From Pictodentalium vernedei (Eukaryota > Mollusca > Scaphopoda > Dentaliida > Dentaliidae), in contig CM062297.1 in NCBI GenBank assembly GCA_031216915.1, positions 368,045,704-368,109,703 of the forward strand: a DNA stretch of 64,000 bases. Reading direction: 5' to 3'. The notes under the pieces are model-generated. The model saw nothing but the letters and a program-made list of their open reading frames with translations, did not search any database and had not been told where the DNA came from. Positions 23,261 through 34,619 of the stretch are shown piece by piece. A program made the position numbers and the translations under genes. Within the stretch, counting starts at the first letter, position 1; each line of letters begins with the position of its first letter.

Positions 23261-24291
23261 GTACCCGATCGTGCCCCATTACCCGGATCTGTGCATACTA
23301 CCTATACCAGTCATAGGATAACATGAAGCATTAGGTGGATTCATAGTACTAAGGGCTAACATGGGACCTGTATGGGTACACAGCTTACATCGTATACTAC
23401 CACACTAGACTACCATGCATTACCCCCCCCCCCCACCCCCACACACACACACAATAACGTCTGGTCTTACATACTACCTAGACCAGTCACATCACATAAA
23501 GCATTAGGTCGATTAGTATTACCGAGGGCGAACAGGGGGCCTACAGGGGTATATGCCGTGCATCCTGTGCCCCCGTTTTAAACACACCATTATAATACTG
23601 CCTATCCTAGTATTACGAACTACCCATACCAGCCATAAGATAATACAAAGGATTCAGAAGGTTAATAGTACTAAGTGGGTAATAGACCAACAGACCATTC
23701 ATCCTATACTGCCAATCCAAACCACAAAGGACTGTCTCGCAATTCTGCACTGGGAGACCATGCATGACCCCCACCCCCACAATACTGCTTGACCGAGCTA
23801 TAGCAGACAGAGGATAATAAGAAGGCCCAGGGGCTAATAGTATACCAACATTGATATATACCACTACTACCATATCACCCACCCCCTTTACGAGAAACCC
23901 GACACACCCGACCCGAACAACGTTATGTCAGATTGTATAGTGGACAACAACAGTGGTCAACGTTTCTATGACGTCGCGTGCGCATCATGGCGCCATGACG
24001 TCAATAGCAACGTAAACCGTTTCGCGGGAAAAACTTTCAAGAAAACCCAACTTTCCCATCATCTTTCCATCACTTCCCCATAATATATACCCATAGTACT
24101 GTGTCTACCTATATCACTATACATACCATAGCATACTATATATCTAGTAATTACACCATTTACCGGATCTAGCTGGATGGAGCTGTAAATTTGCAATGAA
24201 AAAGTTGCTCCGGCAAAGGGCTCCAGTTCCTATGGAAATTTAACACTAGCTGCCCCATCAAAGCTCCGGGTAATAGGGCACGATCGGGTAC
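23261..24291. mobile_element. DNA transposon with 27-bp inverted ends, non-autonomous
   Basis: The left end GTACCCGATCGTGCCCCATT and the right end complement GTACCCGATCGTGCCCTATT continue to match through ACCCGGA. Both ends are directly flanked by AT, consistent with a 2-bp AT target duplication as in ISL2EU-type elements, though this class call is tentative. The 1031-bp interior holds several imperfect copies of a unit containing 'catactacctataccagtca' and 'gcattaggt.gatt' (near 23296, 23470, 23624 and 23880), a run of C at 23425-23435 and a (CA)n run. No transposase is present. Confidence 0.7.
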
Positions 24292-25085
24292 ATTCTATAC
24301 TAATACTGTTCATCTAACAGGACCAGCAGACGACATGTACAAAAATATTTCCCGTGTAAGTAACGATTTTCATTTTTTGCTTCGAAATCGGTGGCTCCTC
24401 ATTTCAACGAACTGAAAAACATAACATTTGTTTGCGATTTGTGTGAATAGCACTGGTCGCCTGTGACTGTTGAGAGAGGTAAAATAGTAAATTACCCACT
24501 ATTTGATAAAGAGAATTCCAAATTCGTTTCGATTTGATACGGAATTTCTTAACCTTGTTCACTAAATCCGATCTGAGACTCGATAGACATCGGCTCACGT
24601 CGATTTTAGTAAACGAGGTTCTGACACATTTCATAACAAATTGTGATTCATCAGAGATCATCGATATCTTTAACTATTCGTTATTCAGAGGCTGTGGACG
24701 TTGGGCAGGGATGGGGGGCACGTGCCACCTCAATTCTTTTTTAACAGACATGGTTCATGATTAGACAATGAGGTAAACAATTTGAAAAAATGCCATTGTG
24801 TCTGTGTACAGGTATTACCGTAATACATTATATGCAAGTGAAAACAAATTTAAAATCCCTGGGTATTCCACTTTCGGATGGATTCGTCTTTTTCTTTTAC
24901 TTCAACCATCTTCCAACCCAAAGGCTAGCCTTCAAGTTGAAACATGGCTGGAGGGGAGGGAATATACTGAACTATGACTAGACCGCTGCATGTACATCAG
25001 ACGTTTTTATTGGGGTTTAACAGCAAGGGTCACCCTGTGTCGGAACATCAGAAAGAGAGACTGGGGGTATTTGTACATTTGATAA
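24292..25085. other. No gene seen
   Basis: Short open frames only. A SINE-tail-like patch ('tattggggtttaacagcaagggtcaccctg') lies at about 25009-25040, just before a complete SINE. Confidence 0.4.
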
Positions 25086-25442
25086 ATTATTTATTTATTG
25101 GGGTTTAGCGACACTTTGACAGGCAGGGCCATTTCGTGCCCGTGCCGTACAGTTTCGCGAGTGGAGAAAGCCGGAGTACGCGGGGAGAACCACTAAGCAG
25201 CGACGAGCAACTGTCAGGCTCCCTCAATTAGTAACTCCACACAAGCAGGATTAGCATTGGTTGAAGACAAGTGCACCATCGACGTGCAGTACGCCTTAGT
25301 GCACAGCGCCGCCGCGCCCCACGTGGGCATTCGTCATTAAGTGCCTTGTCAAAGGACACAAAACAGTTACCTCTGGCGCGGATCGAACTGTGGACCTTTC
25401 TGTTTGAAGTCCAATGCTGTAACCACTGAGCCACCCCGCTTC
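25086..25442 (-). mobile_element. tRNA-derived SINE, full length
   Basis: Read on the minus strand, it begins GAAGCGGGGTGGCTCAGTGG and continues with a B-box-like region, 'gtgccttgtcaaagg' complement, 'cgcggcggcgctgtgcac', and the 'cttgtgtggagttactaatt' body. It ends in an AATAAATAAAT tail at 25086-25096. This is the best-preserved copy in the window. Confidence 0.85.
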
Positions 25443-26514
25443 CATAAACGTAAATTCGAATATCATCTGTGACGTTACTGGTATGGCACGAAGGTCGTCA
25501 GGCGGGTTGAAGACATGACATATTTAATGGCGACCCGAACACAAATCTTTAACACCTTGCAAGATTAGAGAATTAAGCCAATGGCCCATTTTTCAAATTT
25601 TATCCCTCCTAGATCCGGTGCTTACTTGTTGCCATCTCCTCCATCCCGACCTCGCACTTTCACTAAGCATCGGCTGCCTCTACAGCTGTCGTGTTGCGAT
25701 TCTCAAAGTAGAATTGAAAGACTAGAGTACTCCTAAATTTGATGAGGCATCTTTTGTACAGTGATTGGTGTCGAGTCGAGTCAATAAAACGCAGTTTATC
25801 TTTTAGCATAGCTGAATCGTGAATGTCAAATATGTTTCAATCTTTCCAACGTTCATAGTACACAGGTAAAGAGCACTGGTGCAAACCTGATAATTTCCCC
25901 ATCACCAGTGTACAGTCATCTCTTGCCTCATTTTACAACAATGTATCTCTTGTCGTATTTCGTATATCTTTCAAAAATGGCAATAAATCTGCAATTAAAC
26001 AGAAAAAGAGGAATGTAAGAGTAATTCCTTCTAATTCTCGAAGCATGGCACACGACTACTATTTTCAAATTTACTACACTTTCAACTACTTTTTTTTGCT
26101 ACGTATGTTTATATGAATGTTTTGTGGGTTTTTCTTTTGTTTTAAATTCGCTTTAGTTTGGGAGTTTTGTTCGGGCGGGGGGGGGGGGGGGAGGGGGGGG
26201 GGGTATTGTTGTTTTGTGAGTTTTGTTTGTTGTTTTAATTGTTATTTGTTTTCTTTTTCTTGTTTCTTTTAGTATTTTGAGGTTTTTTTTAGGAGAGGTG
26301 TGGAAGACGTGTTTTTCTTCAGTTATATAAATTTCCATGATATGTTCACGAAAATTCGAACTTACGCGAATACCTAGAATAGGCGGTTGATGTGCGTAAG
26401 ATACACTGATTTACACATAACTGGATTGCTGGAACGATCATTAGTCACATATAGAAAAATGTCTTACCTGCCGCCATTTAAATAATATAATTTGATGTCT
26501 GCGAGAATGTTTAT
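25443..26514. other. No gene seen; long G run
   Basis: A G run of about 26 bases with one A interruption at 26177-26202 sits in T-rich sequence. A frame opposite this run is an artefact of low complexity. Confidence 0.5.
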
Positions 26515-26784
26515 ATTCCAATAAGACTATTATCTTCGCCCTGTGATTGGTCGAAAGCGAAAGCTGGCGTAGTTTTTTTCTGTGTTTATGGTTCCAGTAG
26601 TATAATTATGTTAATGTGGCGTCTCCACGAGAAATATTAAAAATGAGACACACCCACTAACTTCACACAGCAGAAAGGATAAGCTCAAGTGTTAAGCGGA
26701 TGCACAATACTAAATCTCAACACAACCAAAAAGCCGAATGAAGTGTTGTTTAAATTATAAATCAGTTTACGACGAGAACTGAGA

Positions 26785-27362
26785 TGGCTGCACGATATAT
26801 CGATAAACCGATATATACCGGTATTCAAACCAATATCGATTGAATACCGGTGTAATTACAAAAATATCGGTTAATCGTCATTATTTATTTTCCCACAATT
26901 TAATTTTCAAGACGACTTGAGTTTTTTAAACTGTAGCCCTGAATGAATAATATTATCCTTTATCCAAGGAATCGTCTGTTTGTGCCCTCGTAATATCCAA
27001 ATTCAGCAGTTGAAAAAATCATTTTCAAAAATTTCAACAAAACTGTATCATGTGATCCCTCATTGGAACAATCCCGTTGAGCTCGTTCCAATGGGGGGTC
27101 ACATGATATAGTTTTGTTGAAATCTTTGGGGAAAATCTGATAAATTCATTTTGAAAATAATAAATTTTGATATCGTCTGCGTTGGATAAAGGTTTTTCGA
27201 ACCGCATCATCAATGTATGTTAATTTGTTCCGACTGTGATGCCTGGAGTCTCGATCGTGGTACTTGTGTTCATATATCGAAACAGTTTTCGATATACAGG
27301 TATACCGCGGTATTTTTTTGAATACCGATACCGGTATTCAGGTTTCAATATCGTGCAGCCCA
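26785..27362. mobile_element. hAT-like non-autonomous element with nested MITE
   Basis: The ends TGGCTGCACGATATATCG and TTTCAATATCGTGCAGCCCA are inverted copies of the GGGCTGCACGATATTG terminus common among hAT elements. The 8-bp flanks AACTGAGA and AATGGAGT agree only partly. The interior has many CGATA/TATCG and ACCGGTAT motifs. A family-A-like MITE is inserted at 26957-27192. Confidence 0.65.
26957..27192. mobile_element. TTAA-type palindromic MITE, subfamily B, copy 1
   Basis: The ends CCTTTATCC and GGATAAAGG are degraded relatives of CCCTTTACC/GGTAAAGGG. The core has CATTGGAAC...GAGCTCGTTCCAATG and flanking 'caaaactgtatcatgtga', shared with the copy at 33477-33652 rather than with the main family. 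Confidence 0.6.
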
Positions 27363-27590
27363 AATGGAGTGACCTCGACTTTAATCTGATTATTGATTAT
27401 TTCTTCAGTGACGTCACGAGGTACACGAGATATTTATTTACTAAACTTGTTTTCGTTAAAAGGCGCCTTGTTCATTTAACAATGTGGGTTTTGGATTATG
27501 GGTAGGGTTCTACCGTGTCACTGTCAATACATCACAATAACGTATAATGTTGACGATGTACAAATTTTTCGCAGCAATGGACAATTTTCA

Positions 27591-27746
27591 ACATATTTTA
27601 TTTAGTTACTGTTGACAAAAAACAACTGCCGATTTTGGAAAGTAAGTTTTTCTTCGATATTGTCGCGAGGATTCCATTCCATCCCATTCACGTAGATTCT
27701 TCATTTTTCGAATCCTGACCTATCTCAACATAATTATCTTCTTTAA
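27591..27746. other. Spacer
   Basis: No feature seen. Confidence 0.4.
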
Positions 27747-27979
27747 CCCACTGACCCCTGATAGTATCTTCCATATCTGTAAAGTGTCATCAATTGGAAG
27801 AGTCAATATTTGTTATTTGGTGGACGACCAACCAATATTTTCAACGTGCAGCACCACGGCTGCACGTTGACAATCTTGATTGGTCTGCATCACAAATTCA
27901 CTGAGCAACTTATCTACTTTATTATTTCAGGTCGTATCAAGATCCTGCCCCGGAAAAGCGGCCGCCCTGGTCCAAGGGG
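27747..27979. mobile_element. TTAA palindromic MITE, family C, copy 1
   Basis: TTAA flanks both ends (27743-27746 and 27980-27983). Ends are CCCACTGACCCCTG and CTGGTCCAAGGGG. The core is a palindrome on TTTTCAACGTGCAG...CTGCACGTTGA. The right subterminal word GAAAAGCGGCCGC recurs, inverted or diverged, in the copies at 28525 and 53181. Confidence 0.7.
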
Positions 27980-27983
27980 TTAA

Positions 27984-28524
27984 TGGGCGTATTAAGTGTT
28001 TTATCACGAAAACAACTTACACCACACATAGATTGGTACACTGAAGGTGCTATAAGTAGGTGGGGCCATGTGTTCTGTATTTTGGGACGAAGAACTGGGG
28101 ACTGTGGGGGAAGTAGGTTTGTCATGAAAATGACAACATTCGATTATCGAGTTCCGTTCCGTCTGCGTCGGTTCTTTCGATGCACTATTCCCACTTTTCG
28201 TTTTGTGGAGTAAGATAAGAGTTTCCTATGGCAAACATTAAAAAATTTTCGACGTCTGTAGCGATGAATTTAAGTATAAAACATGTTTATAATTGTGCCA
28301 ATGGTCCCGAAAATAGATTTCTTCACATCTTTGCAGACTTCAATTATAGACATCAAACTTTAGCATCTATTGGAAAATGATTTGTCGTTCTAGGACTTAC
28401 TATTACCGGTTGGTATTTGCGGTGTTATTAACATTACGACTCGATTTGATAACTTGGTCTATCGAGTATCTAAAGTGGAAATAGCTATGTTTTGCTGTGA
28501 AGATGTGAGCAAGGAGTAATTTAA
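27984..28524. other. No gene seen
   Basis: A 76-codon open frame at 27983-28213 shows no domain. Nothing else recognisable. Confidence 0.4.
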
Positions 28525-28755
28525 CCCGTTGAACACGAGTGGCCGCCTTTTCGGCCCAGGAACATGATACATCATTATTTCATTAAATAGGATGCCTGCT
28601 ATGTGAATGTGTGGGATAGACCAATAAATATTTTCAACGTGCAGACTGAGGGCTGCACGTTGAAAATATTTATTGGTCTACCCCAAATAATGAATATCGA
28701 CTCTTTCTGTTGCTGTCATTGAACTGACATGGAAGATGCCACCAGGCCCACATGG
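28525..28755. mobile_element. TTAA palindromic MITE, family C, copy 2, inverted
   Basis: TTAA lies at 28521-28524 and 28756-28759. The ends are CCCGTTGAACACGAGTGGCC and GGCCCACATGG. The central palindrome, AGACCAATAAATATTTTCAA through CGTGCAG, an 8-base spacer, and its exact complement, would form a stem of 27 bp. Orientation is opposite to the neighbour at 27747. Confidence 0.75.
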
Positions 28756-28759
28756 TTAA

Positions 28760-29828
28760 GCGGTATCGAATCCCATTTTTTGCTGATTTCTTTTACGTTT
28801 AGCGATGCTCCACATTGGTAACACTGGCAAAAGGGGAAACCAGCATTCCGAAAAAGACACATTTACTCTACCGTCAGAGAGTCATTAATAATTCACTTCT
28901 CAACCTTTTTGATTCTCATAATGATGAAGGAACAAAATCATCTGAATTGTGCCGAACGAGTAATGGTCGCTACAACATGCGGAATTTGACGGAAATCCAC
29001 GAACATTGCCAAACAGCTCAGCTGTGTTTTGAGCGAGAGTCAAGGTCGCGTTATTAAACCGATTTCTACTGGACATTTGACCACTAATACACATTAGCTC
29101 TTTCGGTGGCTGTAACAAATGTGAACCAAACGGATGCACTTACAAACTGGGGCCAGTTACGGACATAAATAATACCTAGGACTGAGAGTAACAAAAAATA
29201 GTTAAAAAAACAAACAATTTTTATAGGAAATCCAACATTCAATGGATGACATATCGTCCTTTCAAAGCGCTAAGGCGCTACCTGCAATACTACATCAGTA
29301 TCGCAGATGGTGCCTTTGTTGCACTCAAGGTACGATACACTAGCAATGGCCCAAACTGCAACGCAATATCTTGACAAATACTTTGAGAAATGATAAAGGT
29401 CGCGACACCCAAGAAAGGTTTCAGACGCCTTCATCCCAAGCCCAAATGTTCCAAGAAACATGCACTGTTATGTCATGTGTCTCAGATGGCCATTATATCT
29501 ATTAACATGAAAGATTGTCCTGACGTCTGAGGATTGAATATAGGTGCGCAATCATTAGAGAAAAGCGATACATTTCTACTTACTGTAGGCAAATTTGCTA
29601 TTTAAAGTAAGTTATTCCCTGGATGTGAGAAGACGCGTCTTTCCCGGGGATATGTTGTCCAACTCTTTTTGTCTTCTTTTTATCTTGTTACTGTTTTCCT
29701 CTGGTCCCATCGATTCTTGTCAGATTTCATGGGACGAGCTAATGTTTGGAAGCTTCCGGTGACTTCCCCAACAAATCCACAAACAACGAACGCATTCAAT
29801 AAAATCTCATTACAGCTTGTCAGTTTAA
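28760..29828. other. No gene seen
   Basis: Open frames of 60-80 codons on both strands have no domain. An imperfect self-similarity is possible around 29270-29460, but no feature can be supported. Confidence 0.4.
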
Positions 29829-30032
29829 CCCTCTGCACTCTGACATCAAAATGACAAAGTTTTCGGCAGCAAATATTTCCCGTAATGCAATTTCATATTT
29901 AACCAAATATACATTGTCTGACAGGGCTCAATGGGCTCTGTCAAACAAGATATTATTGGTTAAATTCATAGTTAAAAAAGAGAAAAACAGAGTGATTGGA
30001 AAAAATTTGGTTGCGCTACCAGAGTGCTAGGG
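29829..30032. mobile_element. TTAA palindromic MITE, family D
   Basis: TTAA precedes CCCTCTGCACTCTG, and the right end CAGAGTGCTAGGG is followed by CTGA, a degraded TTAA. The centre pairs ATTTAACCAA...TGTCTGACAG with CTGTCAAACA...TTGGTTAAAT. The length is 204 bp. Only one copy was seen. Confidence 0.65.
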
Positions 30033-31594
30033 CTGAAACGATCCTAAGGAACAGAAACAATGTGTAATGAAAGTCCTACCTATCCAGTGCATCCAAGTTC
30101 AACTATTTTAGCTCAACGGGTTTTCCACCGTATGAAACCACAGTTTTGTTACCTTATATGTATTTCAAAGCAAAACACAAAGCATAACAAACTTTATTAT
30201 ATTGCCTGGTTTAAGATTCTATATAAGAAAGTGAAAATAATTTACTACCAATTCTCAAGTCTGAAATACCATAAATTTCAAATAAATATATACATATTAT
30301 ACGTCATAATGGAAGTTATGGTGTATAGAACACTAACAATATCTGTGTGGCTCACATAGTTGACAGCAGGTGCCAACGGTTCCTGACAGTCTGCTACAGC
30401 ATTAGTACCAGAACATTAATATAGTTCAGAAAATATGTAGCACAACTTTGAATGTAGCACACATACCTGATCCTCCTGTCCCACGTTTTGATAAGGTTTC
30501 AAATTTTCTCTCTCTTTCTTTATTTCTTGCCATCATGACAATGTACCTACAAAAAACCCCACTGTTCATGAGTGGTTTCAGAAAAAAATATTTGACGAGA
30601 ATGAACGTTTTTAATTTAGCTCGGGGATGAAGTAGCTGTCTTTACATATATCAATAGGGTGTTTCCAATAACTGCATCGGTGGCGTGAATCCTGTAGTAT
30701 GTCACTCCCATCCCCCACCAGAAAAGTGTTTGTCTCGTTAAGCTGCGTACCAGAATGCTATTGCCCGATTGTAATCGACCAAGACGACAAGCTCATTTTA
30801 AGTGGAACACCTGAACACAGACTCGAAGTTAAAACACATGCCCCTATATTTTCACAAGGAATGCCCAAAGTATCCAGCATTACTGAAAATGTGAGGTGGA
30901 CTGCATTGTTCAAAGACCTCGGTGTAGGCATAAAACTGCACACGCAGTTGCAAGTTCGGTGATAGGTGAGCCGGAATAGCCTTCGAGAGTAGTCGTGGTA
31001 ATCGGCAATGTCGTGGTAAAGGTCTTGGCAAGCTGTTCCGGCTTTTAGCATGACAATATAGATTAACTCAGCTAATTGTGGTGAGTTTTGACTCCTTGTC
31101 TGAATATCGCCACATAAAGAATATGCATGTGTGCGAAGAACAGTCCAGCAACTTCAATTTTCTTATCGATGAAACATGGCGCCCAACCTCTAATATCTGG
31201 AGACTTGCTTTAGAAGAAGCCATGCTTTACTTATTATCATCCTAACAAAAAAATTATTAGAAGCCAGACATATACTTGGCGGCTCTCTTATAAATTAAAA
31301 AAGTAGTAAGTAAACCTTCATTTTAAAAGATCGTTTAGTAGGCAAAATGTCTTGACATTTAAGAATTTGTTAAAAACTATACTTTCGACACAGCCGAACT
31401 CTTTAAGAACATTTCTGTAACCCTCGATAACATCGAGACTTCGTCAAAAAAAAAAAATAACCTATATGTAAAAAAGATTTTTTTTAAAAAGCCCTCAGAA
31501 GATAATGTGAGCGAAAATACAGCCTTCAATGCAATTTTCAATAAAGTCCAATGACAAAGTAAAGTCATGTTTTATAACGATATTCTGCGGAAGA
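30033..31594. other. No clear gene; possible LINE upstream remnants
   Basis: Open frames at 30699-30962 (plus) and 31051-30758 (minus) overlap each other and lack domains. The proximity to the LINE piece starting at 31600 suggests that part of 30700-31590 could be eroded LINE ORF2, but no endonuclease motif was recognised. Confidence 0.35.
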
Positions 31595-31599
31595 ATTAA

Positions 31600-32310
31600 C
31601 CAGCTTTGAAGTGGACCTGGCAAATATTGCATAACGTAACTAATAAACCGACAACCTCACAACCATTATCAAATATATTCATTTCCAGTGAAGAAGGCAT
31701 AACAGATCCGGATCAAACGGCATCCCAGCTTCACAAATACAGAAGAGTCGCCGCAGACTGGTCGCAAACCACACGTGGGCAGTGATGACCACGCAAGAGT
31801 TTATCAGGTAATAAAAATCATCAGTGGCACAATTTTAATTAATGAAGCACCGGGTTGTACCCGGTGCTTCATTAATTAAATTTTTGAAGATTATTCCTAT
31901 ATTTAGTGTTTGGAATCTAATATTACTGCGTCCGTGGAAATACTGCCCACTCGTGGAAAGTGACCAGTCCACAGCGGCCGTATAGTATTTCGCAAATAGA
32001 AGTAAAATGCATGGTGACGGCGTACCACACATCGTTTCTGACTTCACGAAATTCCTAAAAGGGAACCATCCTAACAACTTTTTCTTGCCCCAATTACCGA
32101 ACATAGAATTATCCCTAAAACTTGTAAAATTGCGGAAAAAAACTAATCCAACTTCAACAAGATTTCCAGCCATGGTGTGAAAGAAACAATATCTGAAGTC
32201 GCACAGCCCTTATGCCACATATTTAACCAATCGTTTTCCAAGGGAGAAGTTCCTCATAAAATGAAATTAGCCAAGGTGGTTTCTATCTTCAAGAGTGGAA
32301 ACGCGCAAGA
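31600..32310 (+). pseudogene. LINE ORF2 internal piece, decayed
   Basis: Two separated parts match the linker and the start of the reverse transcriptase of a non-LTR element: a patch at 31600-31760 containing EEGITDPDQTASQLHKY, and 32050-32310 containing FLKGNHPNNFFLPQLPN and then HIFNQSFSKGEVPHKMK and LAKVVSIFKSGNAQE. Frames change several times. A stretch between them (31770-32040) has no protein match and includes a hairpin. The similarity stops at 32310, where repeat R2 continues. The clade (jockey, CR1 or relative) is unresolved. Confidence 0.6.
31834..31880. repeat. Perfect hairpin, 22-bp arms
   Basis: TTTAATTAATGAAGCACCGGGT, spacer TGT, then its exact complement. It lies inside the decayed LINE and may be the core of a small palindromic insertion. 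Confidence 0.8.
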
Positions 32311-32393
32311 GCTATAGCAGATTTGTAGAAAATTTATAGTTCATGAACTATCGAGTAACTTTCCAGGTAATTCATAATTCCACACATTTTCTG

Positions 32394-32462
32394 GGGGTGG
32401 GGGAGGGGGTGGGGTGGGGATGGGGGTGGGGGAGGGGGGTGGGGTGGGGTGGGGGGTGGGGG
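32394..32462 (+). repeat. G-rich tract with quadruplex potential
   Basis: About 65 bases of G runs of four to six separated by single T or A. It is absent from the second copy of the surrounding repeat. Open frames through it, with glycine and tryptophan runs, are not genes. Confidence 0.8.
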
Positions 32463-32943
32463 TCCTCAAGCTTAAAAAAACTAGCATTTTATTTTATGGT
32501 ATACCTCCACCCCTTGATCCCAAGCACTTTTCATATCTGTACACTTTTTCTCATTGTATTCAGTTTCAGTTTCTTTACTGCATTAAACATTTATATGTTT
32601 TTGACAAACAATAACATAATATTCAATGGAAACAGTGCATATACATTAACATGAAGCAGAGTTTGAACAATTTGAGTTGCGGGGGAATAAAATAGTCTGT
32701 GTAGTGCTCTAGACAAGTGGTAGAGACCATCTGTGAATTTTCAGGTCATTTTCTCCTTTAGTCATGACAGTCTTTGACACTGGACTTTATGATCAAACAA
32801 TATTATCAAAGATTTTCCTCGCGGTCAGCATGAAGCGGTTATGGAAACCATTCCCAATGCGAGACTTTCCCAATTACCTCCTACTTTTTACCAATTCCAG
32901 AATCCACAATCAGTTCTATCGTACCACAACTTTAAAATGAAGT

Positions 32944-33077
32944 GACATGGGTCTTCTCTCTCAATTGGGTTAAAAATTAACCACAATCAACTGGGTTGAG
33001 TGAATATGAACCCAATTGGGTTAAAATTCACACAACCCATTTGATGTGGGTTGATTTTTAACCCAGCTGAATTCAGA
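32944..33077. mobile_element. Small palindromic MITE in repeat R2
   Basis: Multiple inverted copies of CAATTGGGTTAA / TTAACCCA build a fold. The matching part of R2 copy 2 lacks this block, so it is an insertion. A related fragment with 'actctctaaaatcagctgag' and 'caattgggttgag' is at 40767-40850. Confidence 0.6.
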
Positions 33078-33476
33078 ATGTTTATAGCCAACCAAGACTT
33101 GACAAGAAATTTCTGCCAGGGTAATTTTATCATTGTCTAGAAGACACCTGTCCATCACTCCAGGCAGAAGTACCTGTTTTGTGGTGTTCGAATTATGCCC
33201 AAACGGTAAAGCATTTATGACAGATGAACATCAAGTCTGGACATTATGTGCCTACACACATTCATGAGGTATAATGTATAGCATTGCATGTTAAAACGGT
33301 CATCTCCACAATTTTCTGCTGTTCATTTCGTTATTTTGACTTTTGATATTGTTTGTGAGATGGTTTATTGTTGATAAATTTCATTTCATTTTCAAATCAA
33401 CGAGACAGCATCTGCAGCTGTGTACATGTATATAAGGAAGTACTTATCTGAGGATTTAACAGTTAACCCTTTACCT

Positions 33477-33652
33477 AACGAATCGTCGCGTCCGCCCGCG
33501 TAATTTTCAAATTAAGCAGTGGAAAAAATATAATTCACAAACACTTTTAACAAACCATAGCATGTGACCACTCACTGGGACGAGCTCGTTCCAATGAGGG
33601 GGTCACAGGATATGGTTTTGTTGATTTTTATATCCTGTGCTTTGTTGAAGGG
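33477..33652. mobile_element. TTAA palindromic MITE, subfamily B, copy 2
   Basis: TTAA at 33473-33476 and 33653-33656 flanks CCCTTTACCTAACG and TTGTTGAAGGG. The core 'ccatagcatgtgacc' ... 'ggtcacaggatatgg' is shared with 26957-27192. The element is 176 bp long. Confidence 0.75.
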
Positions 33653-33656
33653 TTAA

Positions 33657-33915
33657 ATTGAAAAAGAAACAGGTTATCATATTTACTTGGTTACAAGCTG
33701 TATATGGTAGCTTCGGAAATTTATAACAGCATTCACACATTTATTATACGCATCATGGAGGTCCGCACTCGTGCTTTCTTTAACTGTAAAAAAGATAGAC
33801 AAACAAAGATTTTATAACGTACCTTACGCTACACCTAACACCATCAATATTTTTACTAATACATGTACAGAAAAGATAGAAGTACTATTGTGCTAGTGTG
33901 GGGGAGATACTACAA
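33657..33915. other. No gene seen
   Basis: AT-rich spacer. Confidence 0.4.
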
Positions 33916-34052
33916 GTTACATGGCGTGTAGCTGGCTGATACATTTCCATACAAGGCGATGAGTGTTCATATCAGGTTCGGCGAAGCCGAACCTGATATG
34001 AACACTCATCGCCTTGTATGGAAATGTATCAGCCAGCTACACGCCATGTAAC
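33916..34052. repeat. Perfect 67-bp inverted repeat, 3-base loop
   Basis: The left arm begins GTTACATGGCGTGTAGCTGG and ends GGTTCGGC; GAA is the loop; the right arm is its exact complement ending GCCATGTAAC. No mismatch was found along 67 pairs. Flanks give no obvious target duplication. It may be a foldback MITE or a recent palindromic duplication. Confidence 0.9.
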
Positions 34053-34581
34053 ATATTTATTATGTCGAAAGTCCATGTAAATCAAGCGATTAATAATTTT
34101 CTCCATAAACAAACAACGGCCCGGAATTTATTTTTCAGGAACCACTATTGATAGCACCGCGCAGAATCATGAACAGTAACAGGCACCGGTACGTGTAACC
34201 ATGGTAATTGTAAACAAATCATCACTTTGCGAAGGGCGATTGCCGTACTTGTTTACAAATGAAACGAATCGCTGCTTGCCACTGAGATCAGTGCTGCTTG
34301 CCAACTCGGCATAATCTGGAGGCCCCTTGCGTACATTTACTGTTGTTACTACCTAAAAAGGACTAATAAAGCAGTTTTGAACATTAAAAATCACTCTTTA
34401 AAACAAAGAACTTTTCAGACTACAAATATTATCTTCTGCCCATCTTTTTACATATTTAATGTTTTAAATCACAAAATACGGTATCTTGAAAATATTTTCG
34501 GAACCTAATTTCTCTTATTTTGTTTTAATTCAGATTTTGAAAATTCGAAGTGAGGGGAATTGCATCAAAATAGTAATGGCG
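34053..34581. other. No gene seen
   Basis: AT-rich spacer upstream of the large inverted-repeat element. Confidence 0.4.
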
Positions 34582-34619
34582 GCTACTCACCTGATATTAA
34601 TTAATATCAGGTGAGTAAC
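34582..34619. repeat. 38-bp palindrome at the insertion point of the large element
   Basis: CTACTCACCTGATATTAA faces TTAATATCAGGTGAGTAAC with one mismatch in the outer arm. Its right arm contains the 9 bases GTGAGTAAC (34611-34619) that are duplicated on the far side of the large element. Confidence 0.85.

Larger units (their letters stand above)
26515..27590. repeat. Dispersed repeat X, copy 1, split by insertions
   Basis: The halves 26515-26780 and about 27395-27590 match the uninterrupted copy at 39245-39700: 'ctgattggwcgar' with 'tagttttttctrtgttta' on the left, and 'gatatttatttactaaa' with 'tgtgggttttggattatggg' and 'cgttattgtgatg'-like text on the right. The gap is a hAT-like element that itself carries a TTAA MITE. 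Confidence 0.6.
32240..33245 (+). repeat. Dispersed repeat R2, copy 1
   Basis: From 'atcttcaagagtggaaacgcg' through 'gacagatgaacatcaagtct' the sequence parallels about 45265-45925, including 'tttatagttcatgaac', 'tcctcaagctt', 'tctcctttagtcatgaca' and 'ttttaccaattcc'. The left edge includes the last codons of LINE similarity at both loci. Copy 1 is longer because it holds a G-rich tract (32394-32462), extra T-rich sequence, and an inserted palindrome (32944-33077). Confidence 0.7.

Noticed and set aside
32343-32654. Glycine/tryptophan-rich frame
   Set aside because: Product of the G-rich tract at 32394-32462.
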